Shown: positions 1 through 11,704, counted from the stretch's first letter. The stretch is DNA of 64,000 bases from Rhodopseudomonas sp. BR0M22 (GCF_010907035.1 NZ_QUMK01000001.1:1-64000); one strand, 5' to 3'. Numbers and translations: made by a program. The notes: a model not told the origin generated them from the sequence alone.

Positions 1-30
1 CATTCGGGTAGGGGGAGCGATGCGCCGTAG

Positions 31-57
31 CCCGCATGAAGCGAAGCGGAATGCGGG
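31..57. repeat. Palindromic REP-like repeat, copy 1
   Basis: The arms CCCGCAT (31-37) and ATGCGGG (51-57) are exact reverse complements around a GAAGCGAAGCGGA-type centre. The flank GTAG before the left arm recurs in the copy at 1025-1050 read on the other strand. Intergenic elements with the core GAAGCGA are frequent in Bradyrhizobium/Rhodopseudomonas genomes; assigning this one to them is family knowledge. Confidence 0.65.
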
Positions 58-155
58 GCTCTATGATCCGCCCGCCCGGCTTGCGCCTCGCGCAACCGCG
101 CTCCGCTGGCTGACAATGGGCACCGTGAATGCTAGGATTTACGAGGAGATCACCG

Positions 156-383
156 ATGTCAGACCTGCTCGCACGCATCACGATTGATCCGAATGTGCTC
201 CACGGCCGCCCCTGCATTCGCGGCATGCGGATCAGCGTCTCCGACGTATTGGCGCAGCTCTCGTCGGGAGCGTCGCGCGACGATGTCCTGCACGACTATC
301 CGTATCTGGAAGACGCGGATATCGACGCGGTGCTGGCCTTTGCAGCAAAGCAGGCGGATCACCCCATCATCGCGGCGGAATGA
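156..383 (+). CDS. DUF433 antitoxin (VapB-like)
   Basis: A 75-residue protein of the DUF433 family, winged-helix DNA-binding antitoxins usually encoded just before a PIN-like toxin. The family signature is visible as HGRPCIRGMRI at residues 16-26, followed by the helical part with YPYLEDADIDAVL. The start at 156 is preferred over the in-frame ATG at 129 because GAGGAG (143-148) lies at proper spacing before it. The stop overlaps the next gene's start by 4 bases (ATGA), so the two are translationally coupled. The protein probably neutralises the downstream toxin and represses its own promoter (inference). Confidence 0.85.
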   Translation: MSDLLARITIDPNVLHGRPCIRGMRISVSDVLAQLSSGASRDDVLHDYPYLEDADIDAVLAFAAKQADHPIIAAE

Positions 384-724
384 GCCCGCGCTTCATGATC
401 GATGCGCAACTTCCGCCGGCGCTGGCGGAGGCGTTCAGGCGTGCCGGTTTCGACGCCGTTCACGTGGCAGATATCGGCTTACTTTCCGCGACCGATCATC
501 AGATTTGGCGAGCGGCAATTGCTAAGTCGGCGGCCCTGGTGACCAAAGACCGGGACTTTCTGATGCTACGTGCTGCTACCGACAGTGGGCCCACGGTGGT
601 CTGGATCAGATCGGGAAATGCGAGCAATCGCGAGCTGCTTGACTTGATTACCGGCGCGCTGCCGGCGATCCTCGCCGCGATCGCACGGGAAGAAGCGGTG
701 ATCGAGGTGTCGGCTCGTCGCTGA
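380..724 (+). CDS. DUF5615 PIN-like toxin
   Basis: A 114-residue DUF5615 protein, a PIN-like nuclease-fold family paired with DUF433 antitoxins. Acidic residues expected of a PIN-type metal site are visible: Asp8 in FMIDAQLPP, Asp39 in TDHQIW, and Asp57/Asp59 in LVTKDRDF. The length is normal for the family. It overlaps the antitoxin by 4 bases. An RNase function is inferred from the fold; this family is less studied than VapC, so the target RNA is unknown. Confidence 0.85.
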   Translation: MSPRFMIDAQLPPALAEAFRRAGFDAVHVADIGLLSATDHQIWRAAIAKSAALVTKDRDFLMLRAATDSGPTVVWIRSGNASNRELLDLITGALPAILAAIAREEAVIEVSARR

Positions 725-934
725 TCAGGTCGAGATCGGCACGAGTTCGAAAATGCGGCCATACTTTGCCGCCTCGGCGAGGTCGCCGCTTCGCAGCGCC
801 GATCGAACCGCTTCGAGCTTGCGCACGTCGTCCGGCGAAAGGTAAGGCGCCCACGCGCCTTCCTCGCCGCGCTCCACGGGGACCTCTGCTGCGTAGTGGC
901 CTTCATGGATGAGTTCGAGTCGTGTTCGAGGCAT
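725..934 (-). CDS. Small hypothetical protein
   Basis: A 69-residue acidic protein of unknown function, convergent with the toxin gene; the two stop codons abut at 724/725. The start is ATG at 934, with a GTG three bases upstream (937) also possible. AGGA (complement of 943-946) could be the ribosome-binding site. The sequence has a beta-rich N-terminal half (RLELIHEGHYAAEVPV) and a helical half (DDVRKLEAVRSALRSG), as in small soluble single-domain proteins. I do not recognise a family. Its position next to a toxin-antitoxin pair does not by itself make it part of that system. Confidence 0.6.
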   Translation of the reverse strand: MPRTRLELIHEGHYAAEVPVERGEEGAWAPYLSPDDVRKLEAVRSALRSGDLAEAAKYGRIFELVPIST

Positions 935-986
935 CACGATGGTCCTAGTGAAGGGACGATTTCAAATCCGAACGTGCGGCCGGTGG

Positions 987-1012
987 CCCGCATGAGCGCA
1001 GCGAGATGCGGG
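987..1012. repeat. Palindromic REP-like repeat, copy 2
   Basis: The arms CCCGCAT (987-993) and ATGCGGG (1006-1012) match those of copy 1, around GAGCGCAGCGAG. It lies between two minus-strand orphan genes and 12 bases from copy 3. Confidence 0.65.
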
Positions 1013-1024
1013 GAGCGCCGAACT

Positions 1025-1050
1025 CCCGGGTGTCGCTTCACTCACCCGGG
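1025..1050. repeat. Palindromic REP-like repeat, copy 3 (inverted)
   Basis: The arms CCCGGGT (1025-1031) and ACCCGGG (1044-1050) are reverse complements. Read on the minus strand, the unit is GTAGCCCGGG, then TGAGTGAAGCGACA, then the closing arm. It is therefore the same family as copies 1 and 2 in opposite orientation. Copies 2 and 3 form an inverted pair, as in bacterial interspersed mosaic elements. Confidence 0.6.
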
Positions 1051-1086
1051 CTACGCTTGCTACCCATCCACGCTACGGCTGCCAAA

Positions 1087-1629
1087 TCAAACAAAGCCAA
1101 TCTTATTCGGACTGGTGAAGTCGCTGACCATTCGACTGGTGTTGAGCTCTTCCTTGAGAAGAACGAATAGGTGCTCGCTGAGAGCCTGCAATTCAAGAGG
1201 ATGAAATCCGAGATCAAACTCCGCTTTAGATCGTTGCTCCCTCACGAAAAATCGTGAGCCGTCAAATCTACATCTCAGCAAAAACCAAAATGCCTCTTTG
1301 GGCCAAACGTTCGGCCCATGCTCCAGAAAAACGCGCAAACCAAAATAGAAGAAGCCATCGTCCCTACGGTCTAGATCCGGCAGAAGCTCATCATGAGCTT
1401 TAAGATGAAATTGGTTCTTGTGTTCGTCCCAAATTGCCCGAGCTGGTGAGACGTATTTGATTTGATCATTCGACTGCATGCCCGGTTCGTTGAAGGTTTC
1501 AGGGCATCCCAAATACTCTTGGAAGGATTTGGCAATTCGAGGAGCAAGAAGCTGATGCTCTCGAAATTGCTCTATCCAGTTCTTTCGCCATGGATCAAAC
1601 AGCTTGGTAAGTTCTTCAAATTTGCTCAC
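1087..1629 (-). CDS. Hypothetical protein in AT-rich segment
   Basis: A 180-residue protein with no family I recognise. It starts with GTG at 1629 after a weak AAAGG-type ribosome-binding site. It is rich in aromatic and charged residues (for example FWFLLRCRFDGSRFFVREQR near residue 120), has no signal peptide or membrane segment, and looks soluble. The coding DNA is visibly richer in A and T than the rest of the window, and its codon choice (AAA, TTT, ATT) differs from neighbours such as uvrA. Together with the repeats and toxin-antitoxin pair beside it, this suggests acquisition by transfer. It could be an orphan effector or immunity protein, but nothing in the sequence proves that. Confidence 0.65.
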   Translation of the reverse strand: MSKFEELTKLFDPWRKNWIEQFREHQLLAPRIAKSFQEYLGCPETFNEPGMQSNDQIKYVSPARAIWDEHKNQFHLKAHDELLPDLDRRDDGFFYFGLRVFLEHGPNVWPKEAFWFLLRCRFDGSRFFVREQRSKAEFDLGFHPLELQALSEHLFVLLKEELNTSRMVSDFTSPNKIGFV

Positions 1630-1725
1630 TGATTTCGCCTTTAATTCTCGCCATGCATCAACGCCGACGCATCTTCGGAGAGTAATTCTCTTCTCGATTT
1701 ATTAATTGTTCAAAGTTCTCGGAGT

Positions 1726-4815
<3,090 letters not shown>

Positions 4816-4898
4816 GCGGGTGTCCAGACGCGTGACAACGCGCCGATTGGGGCGCGCGCCGGAGCGACCGGGGCTGACGCCGGATGAGGCTGAGACTG

Positions 4899-4913
4899 GA
4901 ACATAGGAAGAAC
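4899..4913. promoter_or_regulatory. LexA box of uvrA
   Basis: GAAC-N7-GAAC (GAAC 4899-4902, GAAC 4910-4913), the direct-repeat SOS box typical of alphaproteobacterial LexA. It lies 84 bases upstream of the uvrA start and reads GTTC-N7-GTTC on the gene's strand. Confidence 0.8.
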
Positions 4914-5027
4914 GAGGCGCGATTGCCAGAGCCTCGGCGCGCCATCAACCGGATTGTTGCAGCCGGTGGCGCGCGGGCGCCCCGCAGGACGGAAGCCGGG
5001 GCGGCGGGAACTGGCCCTTAACGCAAG

Positions 5028-5050
5028 AAGGCCGGCGCGAGGCCGGCCTT
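5028..5050 (-). terminator. Hairpin terminator of the outer-membrane protein gene
   Basis: The perfect 9-bp stem AAGGCCGGC (5028-5036) / GCCGGCCTT (5042-5050) has a 5-base loop. It lies 34 bases past the stop of the minus-strand gene ending at 5084. There is no long U tract, only CTTCTTG, so efficiency is uncertain. Confidence 0.65.
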
Positions 5051-5083
5051 CCGGAACGTTGGCCGTGGCGGCCGACGATAAGC

Positions 5084-5845
5084 TCAGTAGCGCGCCACCA
5101 CCGGACCACCCCAGCGATAGTTGATGCGGGCGGTGACCAGATCGACATCCTGCTTGATGCGGTCGACATTGGTAGTCGGCGAGAAGTTCGTGTCGCGGCT
5201 GTCGAGGAAGACGTGGTCGTATTCGACCGCGACCGACCAGTTCGGCGTGAAGCCATATTCGAGGCCGCCGCCGACCGTACCGCCCCAGCGGGCTTCCTTG
5301 GCATCGTCGTTGAGCACGCCGCTCGCGGTGAGGTAGCGGCTGTACTTGGTGTTCACCACCGCCGCGCCGCCCTTCACATAGAGCAGGGCATTGTCCCAGG
5401 CGTAGCCGACGCGGGCGGTGAACAGGCCGAAGGCGTCGACCTTGCTCTCGTTGGTGAAGGCCGGGAACGAGGTGCTGATGTTCGAGCCCTTGAAATCGGC
5501 CCAGTTGCCCTGAGCTTCGAGACCGAACACCCAGGTGCCCATCTGCCAGTTGTAGCCGATCTGGCCGCCGACCGTGCCGCCGGAGGAATCGTGGCAACCT
5601 TCGGAGATGTTGGCCGCGAGCGGCGCAGCCGCGGTGCCGGCGAAGTCCCAGCAATTGCGGCTGCTGCCCCAACCGCCGTTGGCGCCGACGTAGAAGCCGG
5701 ACCAGTTGTAAACTACCGGAATTATCGGCGGTGCCTTGGTGTAGGGGCGGGCGGCGAGATCAGCGGCCATCGCCGGCGCCGCACTCGTCGCAATCAGACC
5801 ACCCAACGCAATCAGGCCAACGGTCCCCAACAGAAATTTCTTCAT
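5084..5845 (-). CDS. Omp25/RopB-family outer-membrane beta-barrel protein
   Basis: A 253-residue outer-membrane protein of the Omp25/Omp31/RopB type, an 8-stranded beta barrel abundant in Rhizobiales. Residues 1-27 are a signal peptide ending in AMA, and the mature protein begins ADLAARPY, typical of the family. Alternating barrel segments follow: WSGFYVGANGGWG, GTVGGQIGYNWQMG, FTARVGYAWDNALLYVKGG, GGGLEYGFTPNWSVAVEYDH. The C-terminal strand is ARINYRWGGPVVARY. The start at 5845 is chosen because GGAG precedes it and the signal peptide begins there; upstream in-frame codons add an arginine-rich stretch unlike a leader. It is monocistronic, with a hairpin downstream. It probably has a structural or surface role. 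Confidence 0.92.
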   Translation of the reverse strand: MKKFLLGTVGLIALGGLIATSAAPAMAADLAARPYTKAPPIIPVVYNWSGFYVGANGGWGSSRNCWDFAGTAAAPLAANISEGCHDSSGGTVGGQIGYNWQMGTWVFGLEAQGNWADFKGSNISTSFPAFTNESKVDAFGLFTARVGYAWDNALLYVKGGAAVVNTKYSRYLTASGVLNDDAKEARWGGTVGGGLEYGFTPNWSVAVEYDHVFLDSRDTNFSPTTNVDRIKQDVDLVTARINYRWGGPVVARY

Positions 5846-6323
5846 CGCAATTCTCCGGTTGTTTGCTTCACCGGTTCCTGATCCGCCAGTTGTCCCGCTG
5901 CGGAACGAAGGAAGCGCGAGCGCCCATCTCAAATTCCGCTTGCGACTATACGCGCGTCGTGGTGCGTGCGCCGTCTCCGAACTGCAACAGTCGCGCGCAA
6001 AAATCATGTTCTGAAACTTGTCATAGCGGAACGAAGATCCTGCTGGAATTGCAGCAGGATACCGATCTGGCCACCGCCGGTACTACTCGCCGGTTCGGGG
6101 GCGTCTCGCAGGTGGCGGACTTTGCGCTTCTCATTGGAACAAAAATAGAACATAATGGGGTTGCTCGCTGCGGTGGATAACGCGGGCGATGCGGGTATTT
6201 TCGCGCGCGGACGTATGGGCGACGCGGCGCCGACAGCGTAAGCGCTTGGGCGGAGGACCGCGGCGGTGCCGGTGGGCGCGCCTTAGCGGCCGAGCAGTTG
6301 GTGGATTTTGAGAGGAGACGTCG
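5846..6323. other. Divergent intergenic region, omp / ssb
   Basis: This 478-bp stretch separates two divergent genes and must hold both promoters. I can identify only the LexA box at 6137-6151. No convincing protein or RNA gene was seen. Confidence 0.6.
6137..6151. promoter_or_regulatory. LexA box of ssb
   Basis: GAAC (6137-6140), seven A/T bases (6141-6147), GAAC (6148-6151): the alphaproteobacterial SOS box, about 170 bases before ssb. Confidence 0.78.
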
Positions 6324-6827
6324 ATGGCGGGCAGCGTGAACAAGGTGATCCTGGTCGGGAATCTCGGTGCCGATCCGGAGATCAAGCGGACCCAGGACGG
6401 GCGTCCGATTGCCAACCTGCGGATCGCCACCTCGGAGTCCTGGCGCGACCGCGCCAGCGGCGAGCGCAAGGAAAAGACCGAGTGGCACCGCGTAGTGATT
6501 TTCAACGAAGGGTTGTGCAAGGTCGCCGAGCAGTACCTGAGAAAAGGCGCGAAGGTTTACATCGAAGGCCAGCTGCAGACGCGCAAATGGACCGACCAGA
6601 GCGGCGCTGAGCGCTACAGCACCGAGGTTGTGCTGCAGAACTTCAACTCGAACCTGACCATGCTCGACGGCCGCAGCGGCGGCGGTGGAGGTGGCGGCGG
6701 CTATGGCGACGACAATTCCGGCGGCGACTTCGGCTCCAGCGGCCCGTCGGGCGGCGGCGGCCGGCGGCCGATGCCGGTCAGCAGCGGTGGCGGCCGCAGC
6801 GACATGGACGACGACATTCCGTTCTAA
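6324..6827 (+). CDS. ssb: Single-stranded DNA-binding protein
   Basis: SSB coats single-stranded DNA during replication, recombination and repair. The protein has 167 residues. The OB fold covers about residues 4-112 ([46 protein letters not shown]). A glycine-rich linker spans about 121-155, and the acidic tip DDDIPF is the docking site for partner proteins. GAGAGGAG lies 7 bases before the ATG. A LexA box upstream suggests SOS regulation together with uvrA. A strong hairpin follows. Confidence 0.97.
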   Translation: MAGSVNKVILVGNLGADPEIKRTQDGRPIANLRIATSESWRDRASGERKEKTEWHRVVIFNEGLCKVAEQYLRKGAKVYIEGQLQTRKWTDQSGAERYSTEVVLQNFNSNLTMLDGRSGGGGGGGGYGDDNSGGDFGSSGPSGGGGRRPMPVSSGGGRSDMDDDIPF

Positions 6828-6886
6828 GCCCAAACCCTCTCAGCCATTCCATTCCGGCCGCGCCCGGCCGGGGTGGGATACGAGCC

Positions 6887-6926
6887 GACGGCCGCCGCGC
6901 CCCGATCGCGGCGGCCGTCGCCGTTT
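6887..6926 (+). terminator. Rho-independent terminator of ssb
   Basis: The perfect 12-bp stem GACGGCCGCCGC (6887-6898) / GCGGCGGCCGTC (6908-6919) has a 9-base loop and is followed by GCCGTTTT. It lies 60 bases after the ssb stop. Confidence 0.8.
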
Positions 6927-6943
6927 TGGGGCCCGCCAAGCGG

Positions 6944-7309
6944 TCAGCGCGCCAGCAGCGCCCAGCCGAGATGCAGTTGGGTGAGGGCGAACAACGTGCC
7001 GAACAGCCGCTGGTTATGCCGGGCCAGCCAGCGCGGAAGGCAGATGTCGAAATTGTCGGCGCGGTCGTCGGTGTAGTGCGCCGCCAGCGTCGTCAGCGGA
7101 CAGCGCATCCGGTTCAGCAGCAGCACAAACACTTCGCCCCACACGAACACGCTCAGCCACAGCGCGGCGACCAGTTGACCGAACCAGACCGTGACCGGGA
7201 TGGCGACGATCGACGAGGCGAAGAACGCCCAGATTGCGGTGTGCAGCAGCCGCACGGCGGCGAGGGCGCGCGCGTCGCCTCGTCCACGCCGCAGCGGCTG
7301 CCCGGTCAT
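6944..7309 (-). CDS. Small integral membrane protein
   Basis: A 121-residue membrane protein of unknown function. Two hydrophobic spans are clear, at about residues 24-44 (AIWAFFASSIVAIPVTVWFG) and 47-65 (VAALWLSVFVWGEVFVLLL), and a third is near the C-terminus (LFGTLFALTQLHLGWALL). Between them is a conserved-looking loop, NRMRCPLTTLAAHYTDDR with NFDICLP. The start ATG (7309) overlaps the stop of the CNNM gene by 4 bases, so it is translated with that transporter and may assist it (inference). Proteins with an NRxRCPLT loop occur widely in proteobacteria but are uncharacterised as far as I know. Confidence 0.75.
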   Translation of the reverse strand: MTGQPLRRGRGDARALAAVRLLHTAIWAFFASSIVAIPVTVWFGQLVAALWLSVFVWGEVFVLLLNRMRCPLTTLAAHYTDDRADNFDICLPRWLARHNQRLFGTLFALTQLHLGWALLAR

Positions 7310-8601
7310 GGCGAGGCTTCGTCGTCGGGCAGGCGGCTCGCCAGGATCTTGTCGATCCGGCGGTGGTCGAGGTCGAGGATTTCGAACCGCCACCCTTGGA
7401 AGTCGAACTTGTCGCCGACGCCGGGCAGCGCGCCGAGATGCGCCAGCACCAGGCCGGCGACGGTGTGATAATCGCGCGGCGTCGGCACCAGAATGCCGAG
7501 CAGATCGCCGAATTCATCGACTGGCATCCAACCCGCGATCAGATAGGAGCCGTCGTCGCGGCGCACCGCGGCGGGCTCTGGCGGGCCGTCTTCGGAGCTG
7601 AACGCGCCGACGATCGATTCCAGAATATCCGCGGTACTGACCACGCCCTCGAAGCCGCCGAATTCGTCGTACACCAGCCCCATATGCACCGAGGTGTTGC
7701 GCAGCATCAGCAGCGCATCACGGGCGTCGGCCGAGGACGGGATCACCGGCGCGTCACGCACCAGCGTGCGGAAATCGGGCGTGTCGCCGCGCAGATAGAT
7801 TTCCAGCACGTCCTTGGCCTGGATGATGCCGATCGGGTCGTCGCGGTCGCCGTCGGTCGCCGGCAGCCGCGAATGCGGACTCTCGATGAACGCGGCGCGG
7901 ATGACTTCGGGCGGATCGGACAGGTCGATCATGTCGACCTCCGGGCGCGGCGTCATCACGGCACCGACCGGACGGTCGCCGAGCCGCATCACCCCGGCGA
8001 TCATCTGCCGCTCGCCGGGCTCGAGTACACCGGCGGTTTCGGCTTCCAGCACCAGACTGTGGATCTCTTCTTCTGAAATCTTGTCCTCGGGCCGGCCGCT
8101 CTGGCCGAGCAGCGCCAGCATTGCCTTGCCGGAGACGTCGAGCACCACCACCACCGGCAGCGAGATCTTGGCGAGCAGCGCCATCGCCGGCGCGACCTTC
8201 ACCGCAACCGCTTCGGGATCGCGCAGGGCGAGTTGCTTCGGCACCAGTTCGCCGATGATCAGCGTGCCGTAAGTGATCAGGGTCACCACCAGACCGACGC
8301 CGATGATATCGGCGAACGGCACGCCGGACGCCGACAGCCATTCGCTCAGGCGCTGGCCCAGCGTCGCACCGGAGAACGCACCGGAGGCGACGCCGACCAG
8401 GGTGATGCCGATCTGGACGGTGGAAAGAAACCGGCCCGGGTCTTCGCTCAGCTTGAGCGCCTGCCGGGCCCCGAGAACGCCGCGCTGCGCCAGGATCGAG
8501 AGCCGCGCCGGCCGCGACGAGACGATCGCCAGTTCGGACATAGCAAGCAGACCGTTGACGACGATCAGAACGACAACGATTGCCAATTCCACCGAGAGCA
8601 T
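7306..8601 (-). CDS. CNNM/CorC-family protein with CBS pair
   Basis: A 431-residue member of the CNNM/CorC (HlyC) family, linked to magnesium or cobalt transport and stress tolerance. It has an N-terminal DUF21 membrane domain (about residues 1-180; VELAIVVVLIVVNGLLAMSE, VGLVVTLITYGTLIIGELVPKQ). Two CBS domains follow (about 205-325; MTPRPEVDMIDL, HMGLVYDEFGGFEGVVSTADILE). The C-terminal CorC_HlyC domain (about 345-425) contains the typical VAGLVLAHLGALPGVGD. The length is standard. It is first in a two-gene unit with the small membrane protein. Specific ion and direction cannot be read from the sequence. Confidence 0.93.
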   Translation of the reverse strand: MLSVELAIVVVLIVVNGLLAMSELAIVSSRPARLSILAQRGVLGARQALKLSEDPGRFLSTVQIGITLVGVASGAFSGATLGQRLSEWLSASGVPFADIIGVGLVVTLITYGTLIIGELVPKQLALRDPEAVAVKVAPAMALLAKISLPVVVVLDVSGKAMLALLGQSGRPEDKISEEEIHSLVLEAETAGVLEPGERQMIAGVMRLGDRPVGAVMTPRPEVDMIDLSDPPEVIRAAFIESPHSRLPATDGDRDDPIGIIQAKDVLEIYLRGDTPDFRTLVRDAPVIPSSADARDALLMLRNTSVHMGLVYDEFGGFEGVVSTADILESIVGAFSSEDGPPEPAAVRRDDGSYLIAGWMPVDEFGDLLGILVPTPRDYHTVAGLVLAHLGALPGVGDKFDFQGWRFEILDLDHRRIDKILASRLPDDEASP

Positions 8602-8679
8602 GATGCTCGCGCGACCCCCTGCATTATTTTCGTGCGAGTATAGATAGGAAGTCGCGGGCGGAATCGGAACCGGTCGACG

Positions 8680-9504
8680 CTATTTCGTCGCTTCGGTCGC
8701 CTTGGCTTCGTTCCACAGCGCGTCCATTTCGGCGAGCGTGGCGTCGTCGGGAGTACGGCCCTGGGCCGCCAGCGCCTGCTCGATATAGGCGAAACGGCGC
8801 TCGAATTTGGCGTTGGCGCCGCGCAGCGCGATCTCGGGATCGGCCTTGGCGTGGCGGGCGAGGTTGACCAGGGCGAACAGCAGATCGCCGGTCTCCTCGG
8901 TGATGTGCGCCTGATCGCCGCGGTCGAGCGCGGCCTCGATCTCGTCGGTCTCCTCACGGATCTTGGCCAGCACGGCGCGCGGGTCGTTCCAGTCGAACCC
9001 GACCTTGGCGGCCTTGCGCTGCAGGTCCATCGCCCGTGACAGCGCCGGCTGGCCGGATTTGACGCCGGCCAGCACCGAGCTGGACGGCTGTTCGGTCAGG
9101 CCGCGGCGGGCGGCGCGCTCGGCCTTTTCCTCCGCCTTGATCCGGTCCCAGACGCCCTCGACGTGCGACGGTGTCAGATTGCCATTGGCGTCGGCGAAGA
9201 CGTGCGGGTGGCGGCGGATCATTTTGCGGGTAATCGCCTCGACCACGTCGCCGAATGCGAACGCGCCGCGCTCCTCGGCGATCCGGGCGTGAAACACCAC
9301 CTGCAGCAACAAATCGCCGAGCTCTTCGCGCAGGTCGTCGAGATCATGGCGGGCAATCGCCTCGGCGACCTCGAATGCTTCCTCGATGGTGTAAGGCGCG
9401 ATGCTGGCGAAGTCCTGCTCGAGGTCCCACGGGCAACCGGTCACCGGAGTGCGGAGCGCGGCCATGATCTCGATCAGGCGGGCGATATCGCGGGAAGGGG
9501 TCAT
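8680..9504 (-). CDS. mazG: Nucleoside triphosphate pyrophosphohydrolase MazG
   Basis: MazG hydrolyses NTPs and dNTPs to the monophosphates, cleaning the nucleotide pool. The protein has 274 residues with two MazG domains. The first has CPWDLEQDF near residue 24 and the EExxE-type metal motif [19 protein letters not shown]. The second has [15 protein letters not shown] and [16 protein letters not shown]. The start ATG at 9504 is chosen because family members begin close to it; an ATG at 9522 (MPWTHP) is possible. Neither has a strong ribosome-binding site. Divergent from queC. Confidence 0.95.
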   Translation of the reverse strand: MTPSRDIARLIEIMAALRTPVTGCPWDLEQDFASIAPYTIEEAFEVAEAIARHDLDDLREELGDLLLQVVFHARIAEERGAFAFGDVVEAITRKMIRRHPHVFADANGNLTPSHVEGVWDRIKAEEKAERAARRGLTEQPSSSVLAGVKSGQPALSRAMDLQRKAAKVGFDWNDPRAVLAKIREETDEIEAALDRGDQAHITEETGDLLFALVNLARHAKADPEIALRGANAKFERRFAYIEQALAAQGRTPDDATLAEMDALWNEAKATEATK

Positions 9505-9619
9505 CGGGTGGGTCCAAGGCATGAGGAAGTCCCGTCTCGTATGCCGCAACCGGCGCCGCCATCCCAGCGAAAACCGCGCCGGATTGGCGGAGGCGCCCCA
9601 CAGTGCTAGAGGCTGCGCC

Positions 9620-10333
9620 ATGACCGAGCATTCTTCCGACAAGACCGCGCTGGTGCTGTTCTCCGGCGGGCAGGACTCCGCAACCTGTCTGGCATGGGCG
9701 CTGGCGCGCTTCGCCAAGGTCGAGACCATCGGCTTCGATTACGGCCAGCGGCATCTGATCGAACTGGAGTGCCGCGCGCGGCTGCTCGACGGCTTCCGCG
9801 CCATCAGCGACGACTGGGCCGCCAAGCTCGGCGACAATCACACGTTGACGATCCCGACGCTGGCGGAAATTTCCGACACCGCGCTGACCCGCGACGTCGC
9901 GATCGCGATGGGCGCCGACGGCCTGCCGAACACCTTCGTGCCCGGCCGCAATTTGATCTTCCTGAACTTCGCGGCGGCGCTGGCGTATCGGCGTGGCATC
10001 ACCGACATCGTCGGCGGAATGTGCGAGACCGATTACTCCGGCTATCCGGATTGCCGCAACGAAACCATCCAGGCGCTGCAGACCGCGCTGTCGCTCGGCA
10101 TGGCGCGCGACATCACCTTACACACGCCGCTGATGTGGCGCGACAAGGCTGCCACATGGCAGCTCGCCCAGGACCTCGGCGGCGATCCGCTGGTCGATCT
10201 GATCCGCGAGGACTCCCACACCTGCTATCTCGGCGAGCGTGGGGCGCGCCACGATTGGGGCTACGGCTGCGGCGAATGCCCGGCGTGCCAGCTGCGCGCC
10301 AAGGGCTGGAATGAATACGCAGCAGGGGCCTGA
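9620..10333 (+). CDS. queC: 7-cyano-7-deazaguanine synthase
   Basis: QueC converts 7-carboxy-7-deazaguanine to preQ0 with ATP and ammonia, in queuosine biosynthesis. The protein has 237 residues. The PP-loop ATP motif [11 protein letters not shown] is at about residues 14-24. [12 protein letters not shown] and [15 protein letters not shown] are family motifs, and the zinc site is [13 protein letters not shown] near the C-terminus, with CYLGER before it. The start is the ATG at 9620 after AGAGG; the open frame extends upstream but opposite mazG. No other queuosine genes are in the window. Confidence 0.96.
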   Translation: MTEHSSDKTALVLFSGGQDSATCLAWALARFAKVETIGFDYGQRHLIELECRARLLDGFRAISDDWAAKLGDNHTLTIPTLAEISDTALTRDVAIAMGADGLPNTFVPGRNLIFLNFAAALAYRRGITDIVGGMCETDYSGYPDCRNETIQALQTALSLGMARDITLHTPLMWRDKAATWQLAQDLGGDPLVDLIREDSHTCYLGERGARHDWGYGCGECPACQLRAKGWNEYAAGA

Positions 10334-10420
10334 CCGACCGTACCCCGCAGTATGATCGAGCCGACCGGGGTGCGCGTGCAAAGACCGGGGTTCCCTGGGG
10401 CCGCCAAGGACCGCTTCGCC

Positions 10421-11704
10421 ATGCCGTCACCCTTCGTTTTGATCAGCCGTCGCGAAGTTCTGCGAGGCCTCGGCGCAATGCTGGCGATGTCGCCTTTGCC
10501 GGGGCAAGCCGCGCCTTCGGTGCCGGTGCCGAATCCCGACAAGCTGGCGCGGCTGACCGCCTTCTTCGATCACGAGATCGCGGCCCGCAAACTGCCGGGC
10601 GCCGTCGTGCTGATCCAACAGCACGGCAAGCCGGTGTACCAACGTTGTTTCGGCTGGCGCACCGCGGCGCGGCGGCATGCGATGACGCCGGATACGATCT
10701 TCGCGCTGCATTCGATGACCAAGCCGATCACCAGCGTCGCGGCGATGATGCTGATCGACGAAGGGCGGTTGGCACTGCACGATGCGCTGTCGAAATACAT
10801 CCCGGCGTTCGCGCGCGTGAAGGTGGGAATCGAGACGACCAGACACGGCAAACCGGCGTTGAAACTGGTGGCGCCACATCGCCCGGTGACGATCGAAGAC
10901 CTGCTGCGGCACACGTCGGGGATTACTTACGAGTATATCGGCGGCGAATTGATCATGGCAGCTTACCAGCAAGCGCATCTGTTCGCCGGCCGGTTCGACA
11001 ACGCCGTCTTTGCCGATCGGATCGCCCGCCTGCCGCTAGCGCGCCAGCCCGGCACGCTGTGGCGCTACGGCCATTCCACAGACGTGCTCGGCCGTGTCAT
11101 CGAGATCGTGTCGGGCGAGCCGCTGTACGCGTTTCTCAAGCAACGGCTGTTCGATCCGCTCGGTATGACCAGTACCGGATTCGTGCTGCGGACGGAGGCG
11201 GAGCGGGCGCGGATGGCGGCGGTGTTTCCTGCCGATACGGTTTTGGTCGAGTCCGAGCGGCAGCGCCGCGCGCATCCGGAGTGGCAGTCGGGCGGCGGCG
11301 GTCTGCTGTCGACCGTCACCGACTACGCACGGTTCGCGCAGATGTTGCTCGAAGGCGGCGTGCTCGACGGCCGGCGCTATCTCAGCCCGGCCGCATTCAA
11401 GGCGATGACCACCGACCAGATCGGCCCGGGCTCCAGCGTCGAGCGTGATTACTTCTACTTCCCTGGCGACGGCTTCGGCTACGGCTACGGGTTAGCGGTG
11501 CGGGTCGAGCCTGGCGAGGCGAGGCCGCCGGCGCCGGGATCGATCGGCGAACTGAAATGGGACAGCGGCAGCGGTACTTATTTCGGCGTCGATCCGAAGC
11601 TGGATATGATCTACATCCTGATGCAACAGACCGAGACCGAACGCGGCCGCGTAGTCCCGATGTTCAAGAAGCTGGTCTACGACGCCTTTGCGGTCAGCGA
11701 CTGA
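10421..11704 (+). CDS. Beta-lactamase-fold serine hydrolase, Tat-exported
   Basis: A 427-residue class C beta-lactamase-like hydrolase (EstB / esterase group), probably periplasmic. A twin-arginine leader is visible (SRREVLRGLG at residues 9-18, with a hydrophobic stretch to GQAA). The nucleophile motif is SMTK (Ser98, Lys101). The general-base tyrosine is probably in LWRYGHS. GGGGLLSTVTDYARFAQMLL and GFGYGYGLAV are typical of this group, which contains more esterases and peptidases than true lactamases. The start is the ATG at 10421 after AAGGA. The last 28 bases overlap the convergent acyltransferase gene. The substrate is unknown. Confidence 0.88.
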   Translation: MPSPFVLISRREVLRGLGAMLAMSPLPGQAAPSVPVPNPDKLARLTAFFDHEIAARKLPGAVVLIQQHGKPVYQRCFGWRTAARRHAMTPDTIFALHSMTKPITSVAAMMLIDEGRLALHDALSKYIPAFARVKVGIETTRHGKPALKLVAPHRPVTIEDLLRHTSGITYEYIGGELIMAAYQQAHLFAGRFDNAVFADRIARLPLARQPGTLWRYGHSTDVLGRVIEIVSGEPLYAFLKQRLFDPLGMTSTGFVLRTEAERARMAAVFPADTVLVESERQRRAHPEWQSGGGGLLSTVTDYARFAQMLLEGGVLDGRRYLSPAAFKAMTTDQIGPGSSVERDYFYFPGDGFGYGYGLAVRVEPGEARPPAPGSIGELKWDSGSGTYFGVDPKLDMIYILMQQTETERGRVVPMFKKLVYDAFAVSD

